DNA from: Liolophura sinensis
Lineage: Eukaryota > Mollusca > Polyplacophora > Chitonida > Chitonidae
Assembly (NCBI RefSeq): GCF_032854445.1
Contig: NC_088295.1
Location: 89,946,644 to 90,010,643, forward strand
DNA: 64,000 nt
Direction of reading: 5' to 3'
Under the pieces are notes generated by a model. That model did no database searches. It saw only the letters and a program-made list of their open reading frames with translations, and was not told the origin of the DNA. Within the stretch, counting starts at the first letter, position 1, and each line of letters starts with the position of its first letter. Shown here piece by piece: positions 11,031 to 23,464 of this stretch. A program made the position numbers and the translations under genes.

Positions 11031-12548
11031 CCCTCTTCAAAAAAAGAAACGCAAAACCCAAATATCAATGTAAATTTGATGTTATTCAAGGACGTGTAGA
11101 TCAGCGGAAAACATAGATACATGTATGAAATTTTGTGGAGCAATGCACTGCTATGTTGTCCATATTTCATGAGAATGACAGTCATCACCGTCATTACTGC
11201 TGTCCACAAGGTGGTGTTGAAGTCAGGACCTCGTATGACCACCTCCACCTGCTACCACTGCCCGACACTCCTTGGTACAGATCGAATCAGTCGTTGGATG
11301 TTTTGTTGTGGAATCCTTCTGCCATTCCTCCTGCAGCATGTGGAACAACTGTTGAAGATTCTGTGGTGGAATACGACGTCGATGCACCCGTCTATCGATC
11401 TGATCTTAAAGGTGTTCGATTGGGTTTAGATCCGGGGACTTGGAGGGCCAGGGAATGGAATTGATGTTGTTATTGGCCAGGTAGTCCACGGTGGCACGTG
11501 CTGTGTGGGGCCTGGTGTTGTCCTGTTGGAAGAGCTGCCGTTGAAGGTCAACAAGGCGAAGGACGTGCCGGGCGGAGAATCTGGTCGATGTATCGATTGG
11601 CCGTCAGATTGCCTTGGACAAGCACAAGCTCCGATCTGAGGGTGTGTGAGATCGCTCCCCACACCATAACACTCCCTCCTCCGAATCTGTCCACCTGTCT
11701 GATGCAGTGAGGAGCAAAACGTTCATGACGTCGTCTGTAGACACGGTCTCTACCATCACGTCGCCTGAGGAGATAACGGGATTCATCGCTAAACCATATT
11801 CGCCTCCAGTTTGCCAGGTTCCATGGCAGCACCGTGGTACACCATCTCACTCGTCGACGTCGTGTCAAGGAGAGGGCAACTTTTGGACGTTTGGCACGTA
11901 TCCCTACTTCTCGGAGACGGTTCCTGATTGTCTGATCGGACACTCTTCGGGCTCCAAACTGTTCATGTGCTGTGTCCCTGGCGGTACGATGGCGGTCACG
12001 TAGGTGGGTTACCCGGATGTACCGATCTTGGGCAGGTGTGGTGACTTTAGGTCTTCTTGATCTTGGACGGCCATTTGTCAAATTTGTTTGACGAAACCGA
12101 TCCAACAACCGAGTTATTGTGCTGGGATGAACGTTGAAGATCCTTGCCACCTCAGTCTTTGATTCGCCAGCTTGCAATCGTCCAATTGCCTGATTTCGAT
12201 CGGCAGTGTTGAGACGTCCCATTTTCGTGTACAGTACTTGCAAAGATATTGGATAAAATTGTGAGATTCGTCTGGGTCTTTTATAGTCACATGCTGTACT
12301 CATGTTTTGCACGTGACAAACAATCATTGTGCCTGAACTTCGTGCTGCACGACATCAACGCACATCATAACAATCGTAATTGATAAAACCGTTAAAAATC
12401 ATTTTTGGTTGCGTTTGGTCAAGGATGATCTTCTGAAACATTCCAGTAACAATGTGCAACCCTACAAAACTGTTTGAGTTGACATACGTGTACAAAATTG
12501 TAAGTATCATTTTTGAATTTCATTTTGCGTTTCTTTTTTTCAGGAGTG
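11031..12548 (-). mobile_element. Tc1/mariner-type DNA transposon, non-autonomous now
   Basis: The ends are inverted repeats sharing AAAAAAAGAAACGCAAAA (left end CCCTCTTC..., right end CACTCCTG... when read inward). Each is flanked by a TA dinucleotide (11029-11030 and 12549-12550). The sister alpha block has the uninterrupted site TTTTATTATATTATATATG around 1226-1227. A transposase reading frame runs on the minus strand. Size of 1518 bp, ends and TA target are typical of the IS630/Tc1/mariner superfamily. Confidence 0.93.
11170..12222 (-). pseudogene. Tc1-like transposase, frameshifted
   Basis: The likely start is the ATG at 12222 (MGRLNTADRNQAIGRLQAG). The N-terminal paired-like helix-turn-helix region is visible (SKTEVARIFNVHPSTITRLL, then a basic NGRPRSRRPK linker). 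The catalytic core follows: WFSDESRY with the first Asp, VMVWGAIS, then after a one-base frame change near 11575 the QDNTRPHTA motif with the second Asp, and SPDLNPIEHL with the acidic third position. A TAA at 11406-11408 stands where family members have Trp of the LWD motif, and C-terminal homology continues beyond it. The catalytic residues survive but the frame is broken, so it is probably inactive. Confidence 0.88.
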
Positions 12549-12903
12549 TATTATATTATATATGTAAGGTTTTAAAGTCGGCAATATTAAACATTCCTGT
12601 CTTGGCTCTCAGCTTAACACAAGAGTGCAAGTTAACCCAGTTTGTATCCCAACTAGACATCTTTAAATTCAGAGTGAAGAAAGAACGACCTTGCATGTTT
12701 GCGACCCAATAAATCATCGTGTATTTTGACTCTCTCTGACGAGCATTTATGGATATAAATTTATTCAACCTGAAGCTGAAGTTATGAAGTTGTTTGCAGT
12801 TTTCTTCACAAGGTGCATATTGGCAACATTCAAACTTGATGTCCACTGGCCTTCTGGTTGGGTCTAGTATATGTTTTAGTTCTGAAAAGAAAACTCTACT
12901 CAC

Positions 12904-12959
12904 ACGAAAGAATGACACTGATTGTCATCCACAGAATAACTTGAAGAAAAAATCATCAT
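12904..12959 (-). pseudogene. signal-peptide exon with 4-nt insertion, gene copy B
   Basis: Same exon as at 28206-28257, but a T-tract after the second Met/Ile codons is four bases longer. This shifts the frame and replaces the hydrophobic leader with a polar peptide that ends at the former donor. With the 1-nt deletion in the first Ig exon, it marks this unit as a broken gene. The donor CGT|GTGAGT is still intact. Confidence 0.65.
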
Positions 12960-13049
12960 GACTTTAATCAGTCCGGGAATTGAGGTTGCCAAGAAGTAGA
13001 TGAGCACGTCACAGATCGCTGTCGGTATCTTTAACCTCTCTGGGGCTCG

Positions 13050-13057
13050 TTTATATA
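13050..13057 (-). promoter_or_regulatory. TATA box of Ig gene copy B
   Basis: TATATAAA on the minus strand, about 95 nt upstream of the ATG at 12959. It is identical in context to the boxes at 1776 and 28348. Confidence 0.5.
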
Positions 13058-13787
13058 CTATTCACTTCGAGGAAATAAATCACGTTATTAAACCGCGGAA
13101 ATGCAGAAATCTTGACGCATACAATGATCTAAAGAAAGACACAGGTTTTTTTGTCCGAAACATATTCGGTATTAATCCTGACCAATCAGAAGAGATATGT
13201 AAATTAACAGTTTGTTACACTTAGGCCAGGTGACCTCGAGATGAGGGAAGCACCTTGTTGTCTGATATTAAACCCTGTAGCCTTTCGACAGCGAACCTGA
13301 CTGCCCAAGGCGATTCAAAAAAAGAGATTGTCTAAGACAAACCTGCAAATATAAAGGGCTTATGAACCATGTGAGTTCAGGCCTTATGACACACATAGAA
13401 AAACAAATGTAACACGATATATAGGCCCACATGGAGAAAGGAAAACTTTGGTGAAAGTCGGCTACAGTATACATTACCGTCTTACTGGCAAGGTTAAACT
13501 AGAAATCATCAAACCTGTATGCTCGAGACAACCGGACAGTTGATCACAGTGTGAGAGGATAGTTGCGCCAATGTCTTGGTCGAGGGGTCAGCCTGTCAGC
13601 CGTAAGAATACAGACAATTGTGTCAACATGTTTAAAGACACTTTGTTGTCAAACTGACAGAGATGGAATTGCGTGAGAGTGGCTAGCTATGAAATTAACA
13701 GGTGCAACAAGCTGTTTGTCTGCCTAATCCGGGCCGCTGTTCTAGACCAGGATTTAATTAAAGTTACATTGAAAGATAAATTCCTTG

Positions 13788-14564
13788 TGTTACGACCCAA
13801 ACTGTCTGTATTATAAAGAGATGGCTTGTTCGAAATACACGACAGTTTAGCCGCACAAAAAAGTAACCAAAACCAGCAGATTTTATTTTACAACAATTTA
13901 TTAGCTTAACAAGAACAGATAATAAGACTTATACAAATACCGGTACTAAAGTACTCAAATTTAGCAAGAAAGGATAGCAGTATCTATACAAATACTAAAG
14001 TACTTACGGTGTCAAGTCTAAACGGACGCATATATTCCACAATATATATACCACACAGGCATAAATGCTCAGAGGCAAATTCACAAGAGGGAAAATCCAC
14101 AGTATAACTGAGTGTATGACGAAATATACACAAAATTCCACAGACAGGGTCTGTGTACTAATAAGCACTGTGTATACAAGAGCACAAACTAAACACACAA
14201 GTTCAGACTGAACGAGTGCTCGGTCGAGATAGGATATAACAAAGCCAGAGGCTATAGAGACACCAAAATTCAGTACAAATGGCCTACTAAAGTAATACAC
14301 AGCAAAAGCATCCAAGCTCTCAATAATTCTCCTTTCTCCGTTCTCTGTTCTCTCCCTTTTTGACCTGCTTTCATAGGTCTTATATAGCCTGGTGGAATTG
14401 TCCAGAATAAGAAAATTCCTGAACACTTGATGTAAACAAACAGGCACCGAACTGAGCGCATTCTGGAATATTCTAAGGTAGAGGCAGACAGCAGGCGCCG
14501 AACTCAGCGTATGTAAACAGTGGCAAGCTAAATTTAGAAACTGACGGCAGTCGTGCACATAACA
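13788..14564 (-). mobile_element. solo LTR, copy 2
   Basis: A 777-bp LTR in reverse orientation. On the plus strand it starts TGTTACGACCC and ends GTGCACATAACA, with 4-bp CTTG duplications on both sides (13784-13787 and 14565-14568). The alpha blocks at about 2475 and 29090 keep the empty site AAATTCCTTGTAGACC. A 193-codon open frame on the minus strand is not kept open in the other two copies and is not called a gene. Confidence 0.87.
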
Positions 14565-14895
14565 CTTGCAGACTTTAAAATCCACTGCAATCTTTGTTAA
14601 AAAAGGTAAGTTTATTTAAAAAGTTAATGAACTCTCTGCACCTTTTGTTAAAACTGTTGTATGTCATTTCCTCTACTCTAAGGCGCGTGAAAAGACATTG
14701 CAGAGAATTGTCTTTAAGAATTAAATACTTCTGAATTTATCGTCGGCATGGTTGGGTTTAAATGAATTATTAGAGAGCCTAGTAGAGCTACCTGCAAAAT
14801 AAGCTAATTTATGTAGTAGTATACACAACTGTGCTTCTGAGAAGGAAACACATTTCCCTCCGAAGTACCAACTTCCGGGCGCGGTTGTACAAAAG

Positions 14896-17800
14896 CGGTG
14901 CAGTATGTTCATCCAGGTGTACGTCACACTATGTATGCTGAAAAGTGGAGTATGTTGATCCGTGTGTACGTCACACTATGTATGCTGTACAGAGTGGAGG
15001 CTCATCCAGGTGTACGTCACACTATGTATGCTGTACAGAGTGGAGGCTCATCCAGGTGTACGTCACACTATGTATGCTGAAAGGTGGAGTATGTTGATCC
15101 GTGTGTACGTCAGACTCTGTATACTGTAAGGTGGAGTATGTTCATCGAGGTGTACGTCACACTGTGTATGCTGTACAGTGTGGGAGGTTCATACAGGTGT
15201 ACGTCTCACTATGTATGCTGAAAGGTGGAGTATGTTGATCCGTGTGTACGTCAGACTCTGTATACTGTAAGGTGGAGTATGTTCATCGAGGTGTACGTCA
15301 CACTATGTATGCTGAAAGGTGGAGTATGTTGATCCGTGTGTACGTCAGACTCTGTATACTGTAAGGTGGAGTATGTTCATCGAGGTGTACGTCACACTAT
15401 GTATGCTGTGCAGTGTAGGATGTTCATACAGGTGTACGTCTCACTATGCATGGTGTAAGGTGGAGTATGTTTATCCAGGTGTACGTAGCACAATACCTAC
15501 TGTACAGTGTAGTATGTTCATCCAGGTGTACGTCACACTATGTATGCTGTGCAGTAGAGGATGTTCATCCAGTGTACGTCAAATTATGTATGCTGTACAG
15601 TGTAAGAGGTTCATCCAGGTGTAAGTCACACTATGTATGCTTTAAGGTGGAGTATGTTCATCCCGGTTTACGTCACACTATGTATGTTGTAAGGTGGAGT
15701 ATGTTCATCCAGCTGTACGTCACACTATTTATGTTGTAAGGTGGAGTATGTTCATCAAGCTGTACGTCACACTATTTATGTTGTAAGGTGGAGTATGTTC
15801 ATCCAGCTGTACGTCACACTATTTATGTTGTAAGGTGGAGTATGTTCATCAAGTTGTACGTCACACTATGTATGTTGTAAGGTGGAGTATGTTCATCCAG
15901 CTGTACGTCACACTATTTATGTTGTAAGGTGGAGTATGTTCATCAAGCTGTACGTCACGCTATTTATGTTGTAAGGTGGAGTATGTTCATCAAGCTGTAC
16001 GTCACACTATGTATGTTGTAAGGTGGAGTATGTTCATCCAGCTGTACGTCACACTATTTATGTTGTAAGGTGGAGTATGTTCATCCAGCTGTACGTCACA
16101 CTATTTATGTTGTAAGGTGGAGTATGTTCATCAAGCTGTACGTCACACCATTTATGTTGTAAGGTGGAGTATATTTATCCAGGTGTACGTTACACTACGT
16201 ATGCTGTAAAGTGAAGTATGTTTATCCAGGTGTACGTCATCCTATGTATGCTGTGCGGTAGAGGATGATCATACAAACGTACCTCAGACTATGTATGGTG
16301 TAAGGTAAGGTATGGCAACCAGGTGTACGTCACACAATGAATGGAGTGATTTGGAGTATGGCCATCCAGGTGTACGTCAAACTTTGTATGCTGTAAGGTG
16401 GAGTATGTCCATTCCGGTGTACGACATACTCTGTATACTGTAAGGTGGAGTATGTTTATCCAGGTGCACGTCAATAGTAAGGTGGAGTATGTCCATCCCG
16501 GTGTACGACAGACTCTGTATACTGTAAGGTGGAGTATGTTTATCCAGGTGTACGTCAATAGTAAGGTGGAGTATGTCCATCCCGGTGTACGTCACACTAC
16601 TTATGCTGTAAGGTGGAGTATTTCCATCCAGGTGTACGTCACACTATGTATGCTGTGCAGTGTAGGAGGCTCATGTAGGTGTACGTCACACTATGTGTGC
16701 TGTAAGGTGGTGTATGTTTATGCAGGTGTACGTCACACTATGTATACTGTGCAGTAGAGGATGTTTATACAGGAGTAAATGACACTGTGTATGCTGTACA
16801 GTGTGGGAGGTTTATACAGGTGTACGTTACACTGTGTATGCTTTACAGTTTAGGAGGTTGATCCAGGTGTAAGTCACACTATGTATGCCTTAAGGTGGAG
16901 TGTGTTTATCAAGGTGTACGTCACACTAGGCATGCTGTAAGGTGCAGTATGTTCATCTAGCTGTACGTCACACTATGTATGCTGTGAGGTGAAGTATTTT
17001 TATCCAGATGTACGTCACACTATGTATGTTGTAAGGTGGGGTATGTTCATCCAGCTGTACGTCACACTATTTATGTTGTAAGGTGGAGTATGTTTATCGA
17101 GGTGTACGTCAAACTATGTATGCTGTAAGGTGGAGTATGTCCATCCAGGTGTACGTCACACTACATATGCTGTAAGGTGAAGTATGTTAATCCAGGTGTA
17201 CATCACACTATGAATGCTGTGCAGTGTAGGAGGCTCATCCAGGTGTACGTCACACTATGTATGCTGTAAAGTGGAGTATGTTGATCAGTGTGTACGTCAC
17301 ATTATGTATGCTCTAAGGTGGAGTATGTTCATCCAGGTGTACGTCACACTATGTATGCTGTGCAGTAGAGGATGTTTATACCGGTGTACGTCACACTGTG
17401 TATGCTGTAAAGTGTGGGAGGTTCATACAGGTGTACGTTACACTATGTATACATTACAGTGTAGGAGGTTCATCCAGGTGTAAGTCACACTATGTAAGCC
17501 TTAAGGTGGAGTGTGTTTATCAAGGTTTACGTCACACTAGGCATGCTGTAAGGTGGAGTGTGTTTATCCCGGTATACGTCACACTACGTATGCTGTAATT
17601 TGAAGTATTTTTATCCAGGTGTATGTCACACTATGTATGTTGTAAGGTGGAGTATGTTCATACAGATGTTCGTCGCACTATGTGTGCTATAGGGTGTAGT
17701 ATGTTCATCCAGGTGTACGTTACACTATGTATGCTGTGCGGTAGAGGATGATCATACAGGTGTACGTCAAACTATGTATGGTGTAAGGTAAGGTATGTTC

Positions 17801-18385
17801 ATCCAGGTGTACGTCACAAAATGAATGAACTGATTTAGAGTATGTTCATCCAGGTGTACGTCAAACTATGTATGGTGTAAGGTGGAGTATGTCCATCCCG
17901 GTGTATGTCACACTATGTATGCTGTGCAGTAGAGGATGTTTATACAGGAGTACGTCACACTGTGTATGCTGTACAGTGTGGGAAGTTCATACGGGTGTAC
18001 GTTACACTATGTATGGTGTAAGGTAAGGTATATTCATCCAGGTGTACGTTACACCATGTGTGCTGTAGGGTGGACTAAGCTTATCCAGATGTACGTCTCA
18101 CTTTACATGTTGCAGAGTGGAGTATGTTCATCCAGATGTACGTCAGACTCTGTGTGCCATAAGGTGGAGTATGTTTATGCAGGTGTACGTCACACAATAT
18201 ATACTGTACAGTGTAGTACGTTTATTCAGGTGTACGTCACACTTTGTATGCAGTAAGGTGTACTATGTAATTCCAGGTAAACGTCATCTTATGTATCCTG
18301 TAGGGTGGAGTATGTTTATCCAGATGTACGTTACACTATGCATGATGTACAGTGCAGTAGGTTCAACAAGAGGTACGTGACTGTC
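14896..18385. repeat. 47-bp minisatellite array, part 3
   Basis: About 74 copies of the same 47-bp unit. Local subfamilies are obvious: units with CATCCAGCTGTACGTCACAC and ATTTATGTTGTAAGG fill 15700-16160 in near-identical series, and a double-unit repeat lies at 16400-16590. This indicates recent local expansion. Confidence 0.95.
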
Positions 18386-18389
18386 GCTA

Positions 18390-21300
18390 CACTCAAACAA
18401 TATGCGCTTGACTGTGAACCGTTGATCACAAGCAAAGTAATGAGGTGCACTTTCTCCTTTCAACAAATACTCATGCGTAGCACATGTGTGGCCGATACGA
18501 AACCACCTCATTATGGAAGACCGGAGACGATGCCGAGAAAGGGAAGGTGCTGGACCAACAAACTGACGAATATCATGCAGTTTGTTGGTTGTCTGGTCAT
18601 CCCATTGAGCCTGAAACAAGCGCTTGATACAGGAGCAAATAAGTGAACGCAAGTCCGAATATGGAATGTCATTTTTGGGTAGTAACGGAATGCAGAGCCA
18701 CCTAAGCGGCTTTATCTGCAGCAGTATTCCCTGGGATACTCATATGCCCGGGCACCCAACAAAAAACAATTATAAAATCTTCATTAAGTCGTTTAAACAT
18801 CTCCCTGATAGACAGAATGTCTGGATCTACAGGCGAACTAGCCCGAATTGCCTCGAGGTAGGAAAGGGAGTCAGAGCAGATGAGAAATCTGCTACCTCCG
18901 AGCTGTGGGATGGACCGAAGTGCGCACAAAATTGCCTTGGCTTCCACAGTAAATACAGAACAGAAATTTGGAAACCGAGTTGAAATGGACAGCGGCAGAA
19001 GCCACGCCATCATCATTCTTGGAACTGTCAGTGAATATACAGTGATAAAATGGATACTTTGAACACATATTACTAAACTCCTGTTGGTATACTAAAGGGT
19101 TGGTGGAAGATTTCTTCAGGGAGGAGAGTGAGGTATCAACCTGAGGCTCAGGACATAACCACGGTGGATTTTCCTGGATGCGTATGGGGGCGATAGTATC
19201 CAGCCCGTCCAGCTGCTTGCACGTGTTCCTGGATGCGGACACCCAGTGGAGGAACAATGGATGGCTTCTGGGCATATAAGTCTTCAAATTCCGGATGGAA
19301 GACACAATCAAAGGCTAGGTTGGATGGATTGGCTCTAAGTATGGTGATATACTGTAAGGATAGTTTAGTTCTTCGAAGCTCCAGGGGAGGTTCGTTTGCC
19401 GCAACATAGAGACTCTCCAAGGAGAGGTACGGAAAGCACCTAAGCACAACCGTAGGGCCTGGTGATGTACAGTATTGAGTTTCTTCAATTTGGAGCGTGG
19501 CGCACCTCCATAAACACTGTAGGCATAGTCTAGCTTAGAACGAATCAGTGCTCGATAGAGCTGAAGTAGGGTTTCATGACCCCCTCCTCATCGAGCACTA
19601 GAGACAACCTTCAAAATATCAAGCGCCTTTAGGCATTTGGCTCTAAGATAATAATGTGAGATTTAAATGTAAGGTGCTTATTGAAGATCACCCCGAGGAA
19701 TTTTGCCTCCGGCACAACCTTGATGGGGGACCCATCTAAAATACCTTGGGGTCTTCATGGGGGAAGTACTTCCGTTAAAAGTGTACACAGTTAGTCTTCG
19801 ACTTGGAGAACTTAAATCCGTTCTCCAGTGCGCAGGCATGGATTTTGTTAAGGCAAAGCTGCAGCTGTCTCTCAATAGTGTGCATACCTTTGCCTCAACA
19901 AGAGATACCAAGATCGTCCACAAGAAGGGACGCATTCATACTAGGAAATAAAATTCTGGCAAGGCTATTAGTCTTAATGCTAAAGAGAGTAACTGATAAA
20001 ATGCTGCGTTGAGGAACCCTCTGATCTTGTTCAAAGTAGTCAGATAGGGTAGCCCCAACCCAAACTTGGAAGTGACGATGGTCTAAGAATTTACGAATAA
20101 AGTCAGGAAGCCGACCTCTAAGTCCAAATCCATGCATATCTTTCATAATGCCATATTTCCAAGTAGTGTCATATGCCTTTTCCAGATCAAAAAAAAAGAG
20201 ATACGACATGGCCACGATTAACGATACCGTTCTTAATAAAGGATTCTAGACGAACAAGATGATCAACAGTACTGCGATTCTTTCGAAATCCACATTGAAT
20301 GTCGCTTATCAACTCATTAGTCTCCAAAAACCAGACTAAGCGATCGTTAATCATCCTCTCCATAGTCTTGGATACACAACTGGTTAAGGAAATAGGACGA
20401 TAGTTATTTGGATCGGTAGAATCCTTTCCGGGCCTTGGGATGGTGATAATAATAACGTTTTGCCATGAGGCAGGAAAATTCCTGGAAATCCAAATGGTAT
20501 TAAAAATTCCAAGAATCACCCTCAAGGAAGATTCTGGAAGGTGTCATAAAAGCTGATAGTGGATATCATCTGGCCCTGGAGTTGAGTCATGGGCCTTGCT
20601 CAGGGATGCGGATAGTTCATGTAGAGAAAATGTAGCATTGTAGGATTCTTCATTTGAGGATGTAAAATCAAGAAGACTTACCTCGGTCCGTTCCTTGTTA
20701 CGCTGGAACTGAGGCAAGTAATTATCTGAAGACGAATGGTGCGCAAAAGAAGCGCCCAATCTATTGGCTATGTCAAGTTTTTCTGTCAAAGAATTATTCC
20801 TGTCTTTAAGATGATTGACAGTGACATTGGATCCCTTGCCTTTGATGCGTTGGATCATATTCCAGACTTTTGACATAGGAGTACGATGATAAATCTTAGA
20901 AACATAACGTTTCCAAGAGTCACGTTTGGACTGTTTGATAGTCCTACGGGCTTAAGCTCGAGTACGCCTAACACCGTGTACATTACTGGGAGATGGTCTA
21001 CATCGGTACACGTGCTCAGCACGTTTCCTGAAACGCCTAGCTCGTTTACAGTCCTCCGTGAACCACAGTTTCTTAATACGGGGAACCGCACATGATTTCG
21101 GGATACAATTGGAGGCTACATCGATTAGCGGAGAATAACTGGATAGGATCAACTGCATCAAGAAAAAGGTCGCTAGTAATTGTTTCACCACACAGAACAG
21201 CAATGCGGGGCCAGTCTGCTTTATCATAATTAAAGCGGGGAAGGGAGGAAGATACCGGCTCCTCAAGGGTAAGTATGGTGCGGAAGTGGTCGCTTCCGCA

Positions 21301-21790
21301 CAGATCATCATGGACGCTCCAGCTGAATTCCGGCCGTAGCCCTGCATCAGCCAGAGCCAAATTAAGGACCGAATAAATTCCCTTTGCAGGATGAAGGTAA
21401 GTATGTGTGCTATCATTTAATACGCATATAGAGTTATTAGATATAAAATCCTCCAATGCAGAGCCCTTCTGGTTACGTTCAGAGTCACCCCAGAGAACAC
21501 TGTGGGTATTTGTGGGTACACAAAAGAAGACACGGTTTAGGTAATTGATCATATAAATTTTGCAGCTCTTGTTGGTGAAGAGTGGAAGAAGGTGGTATAT
21601 AAATAGAACAGATTGTTAATACTATACCCAGTGTGATACACACCGCCAACGCCTGCAAGTCGGTGTTCAGTGCCAGTCTATTGTGTATTACACCCTGCCT
21701 AATCAAAAGAGAAGAACCGCCTGATGCCTTTCCATTCGTAGACGTGGCAACAGCGTGATGAGATACATAACCTCAACATTGATAACTAGG
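18390..21790 (-). pseudogene. retrotransposon ORF2, endonuclease-RT-RNase H, broken
   Basis: Fragments in order on the minus strand. AP endonuclease: SIYIPPSS near 21590, then NTHSVLWGDSE and the GSDH motif near 21290. Thumb and RT: NYRPISLTSCVSKTMERMI, QCGFRKNRSTVDHL, FFDLEKAYDTTW (motif A), VPQRSILS (motif B region) and LLVDDLGI (motif C) near 19910. RNase H: FTDSSKNDDG near 19035, TVEAKAI, ICSDSLSYLEAIR, and FCWVPGHMSIPGNTAADKAA near 18705. A Cys/His-rich tail ends near 18400. Frameshifts separate most blocks. It copies element RNA into DNA when intact; here it is dead. Confidence 0.88.
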
Positions 21791-21896
21791 ATCAGTCATC
21801 AGAGTTTCCTGCAAGTTAAAAGCTATATAGGATTGAGGTCTTGAGCTAACCTCAATCCTCTACGGTTCCACCGTAAGATTTTTGTAGTAGCCATTA

Positions 21897-23437
21897 TTAA
21901 TATTTATTTGTTCTTTTTCTTTTTCTGGACTTTTTATACATCGCTGCCCTAAGCTCAGCAAAATCCTCCTGTGACAACCTTATCAACTTCCTCTGCTTTT
22001 TAACCTTGTCAACTTTAGAATCGCGTCGCAATGTGCGATAATACGACCCCAGGGATGTTGAGACAGGTACCAAGACCTCACCCCTGTCATTGGTATCGGC
22101 AGGCAAGTCTTCGGGTGCATCCAGTTCCGAAAGAGATTCCTCCATGTTGGATTCTCCACCAGCCCTAGACATATCAGATTGCTGAGAGCTTCCCTGAGGA
22201 TCAAGACAAGCTGCTATATCTCTAGTGTCTAACTGTGACATTGTAGACGGGTCAGGGCTGAACGCGCTACCTCATAAGGATGGGCTCTTACCAACTGCAC
22301 CTTTGGAGGGCGTCACGCCATTGGATTGCGTCCCCTTAATGCAGGATGGCGTAGTATTCGAAATTTCTGACGATCTAGGAGGTGAGGAGGTATTCGAGAT
22401 TTGGCTCATACTGACAACTCTCTCCGAGCTATTTGACGTCTGAGATGCCTCGCAAAAGGGGCCCACCTACTACTGGCGATTCGCTTAACTTCCTGACCTT
22501 ATTTGTGGCATCAATGCACTGGTTTCGGATCTTTTTCCGGGAGGACATGGAGTTGGTGACAACTTGCCACTCTCCAGCTTCCTCGTTGTCAGCAGCAGAG
22601 TTATCCAAAGTCCCCTTATTTTGTTGACTGGAAGGAACAGACTCGCCAGAAACCCCAATTTCCATATCATCCCCATGTCCCTCACTATAATTACCATCAT
22701 CATCTCCTCGACCTTCATTCTCATCTTTATTGTCACCTTCAACTTCATAATCATTACTATCTTTATCATCATCATCATTATCATTGCAATCGTTATCGTC
22801 ATTATCGCCATTGTCATTTTCATCGCTCAACGGGCAGTCCTTTTGAAAGTGGCCTGCCTGTTTACACTTGAGGCATTTATCCTTTAAAGGACAGTCGGCC
22901 TTGAAATGTTCTGTGCTATCACAGATGTGACAGGCACGGACCTGACCTCTGTACCACATAGGAATTCTTAAATTCCCAACCGAAAATGATTGTGGAATGA
23001 TCTCGGTCACAACACTCATGTAAATACGGCGCATACCATTCTCAAGTGACCTATCAAAAAGGTAATGTTCCCGGCTGACGTGATGGACCGTGCCATACCG
23101 GGACATCAAACCTCGAATAGTGTCATCGGGCACCTCGATCGGACACTCGAGATCTAACCAGATGCTCCTCCACATCATATATTGGACAATCTACCCCTTT
23201 GAATGTGAAGCCGCTAGCCAACAGCTGTTCCTGCACAGTTTGCGTAGCCACTGTAACATTCCAGACATCTCTAGAGACTTTGATTAGTTCCTTTAAGATA
23301 TTAGGCCCACTCCCCACTAACTCCTTTAGTCGATTGTGTACATCAACCGGTTGTACACCTCCCTGTATTACAAGCTTAAGGCTTAAGGGTCTATTTACTC
23401 GCCTTACAAAAACTGAAAGCACAAAGGCTAGTTCCAC
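21897..23437 (-). pseudogene. retrotransposon ORF1, gag-like CCHC protein, frameshifted
   Basis: The N-terminal part (23437-23123; no clear ATG, 5' end probably truncated) is a gag-like domain. A frame change leads to a second part (23178-22429) with two zinc knuckles, CHICDSTEHFKADC and CLKCKQAGHFQKDC, that would bind RNA. An unusually acidic Asp/Asn-rich stretch follows at about 22690-22830. A further frame change leads to the Ser-rich tail and basic end (LRAAMYKKSRKRKRTNKY, stop near 21897). Role: RNA packaging for retrotransposition. At least two frameshifts make it nonfunctional. Confidence 0.82.
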
Positions 23438-23464
23438 GGCCAGAGAATCGCATTAAGCTAAGAA

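Larger units (their letters stand above)
10783..14890. repeat. segmental duplication, alpha block copy 2 (with insertions)
   Basis: Collinear with 970-2740 and 27575-29488 once the Tc1 element (11031-12548) and the solo LTR (13788-14564) are removed. It carries the promoter and frameshifted signal exon of gene copy B. Confidence 0.9.
18385..23450 (-). mobile_element. non-LTR retrotransposon (gag-like ORF1, AP endonuclease, RT, RNase H), degraded
   Basis: A 5-kb element read on the minus strand inside the 47-bp array. From its 5' end (right) it has a gag-like protein with CCHC knuckles, an AP-type endonuclease, a reverse transcriptase and an RNase H. The presence of RNase H with AP endonuclease and CCHC ORF1 points to the I-type superfamily; the clade cannot be fixed by eye. 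Frameshifts and stops break both ORFs. The left end joins array sequence at GGTACGTGAC. The right end joins a piece of alpha-edge sequence (GCTAAGAAAAATTGTGTAAC) that leads into more array. Confidence 0.9.

Noticed and set aside
12556-12918. 120-codon minus-strand frame in alpha copy 2
   Set aside because: In alpha copies 1 and 3 the same region has an extra segment and an in-frame stop soon after the start. It also overlaps the end of the Tc1 insertion.
14004-14585. 193-codon open frame within solo LTR copy 2
   Set aside because: The other two LTR copies do not keep the frame open. The frame covers the LTR promoter and poly(A) region. Not a gene.
22485-22823. Met/Ile-rich frames opposite and beside the Asp/Asn-rich part of retrotransposon ORF1
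   Set aside because: They are shifted readings of the GAT/AAT-rich tract, and the CCHC-containing frame is the real one.
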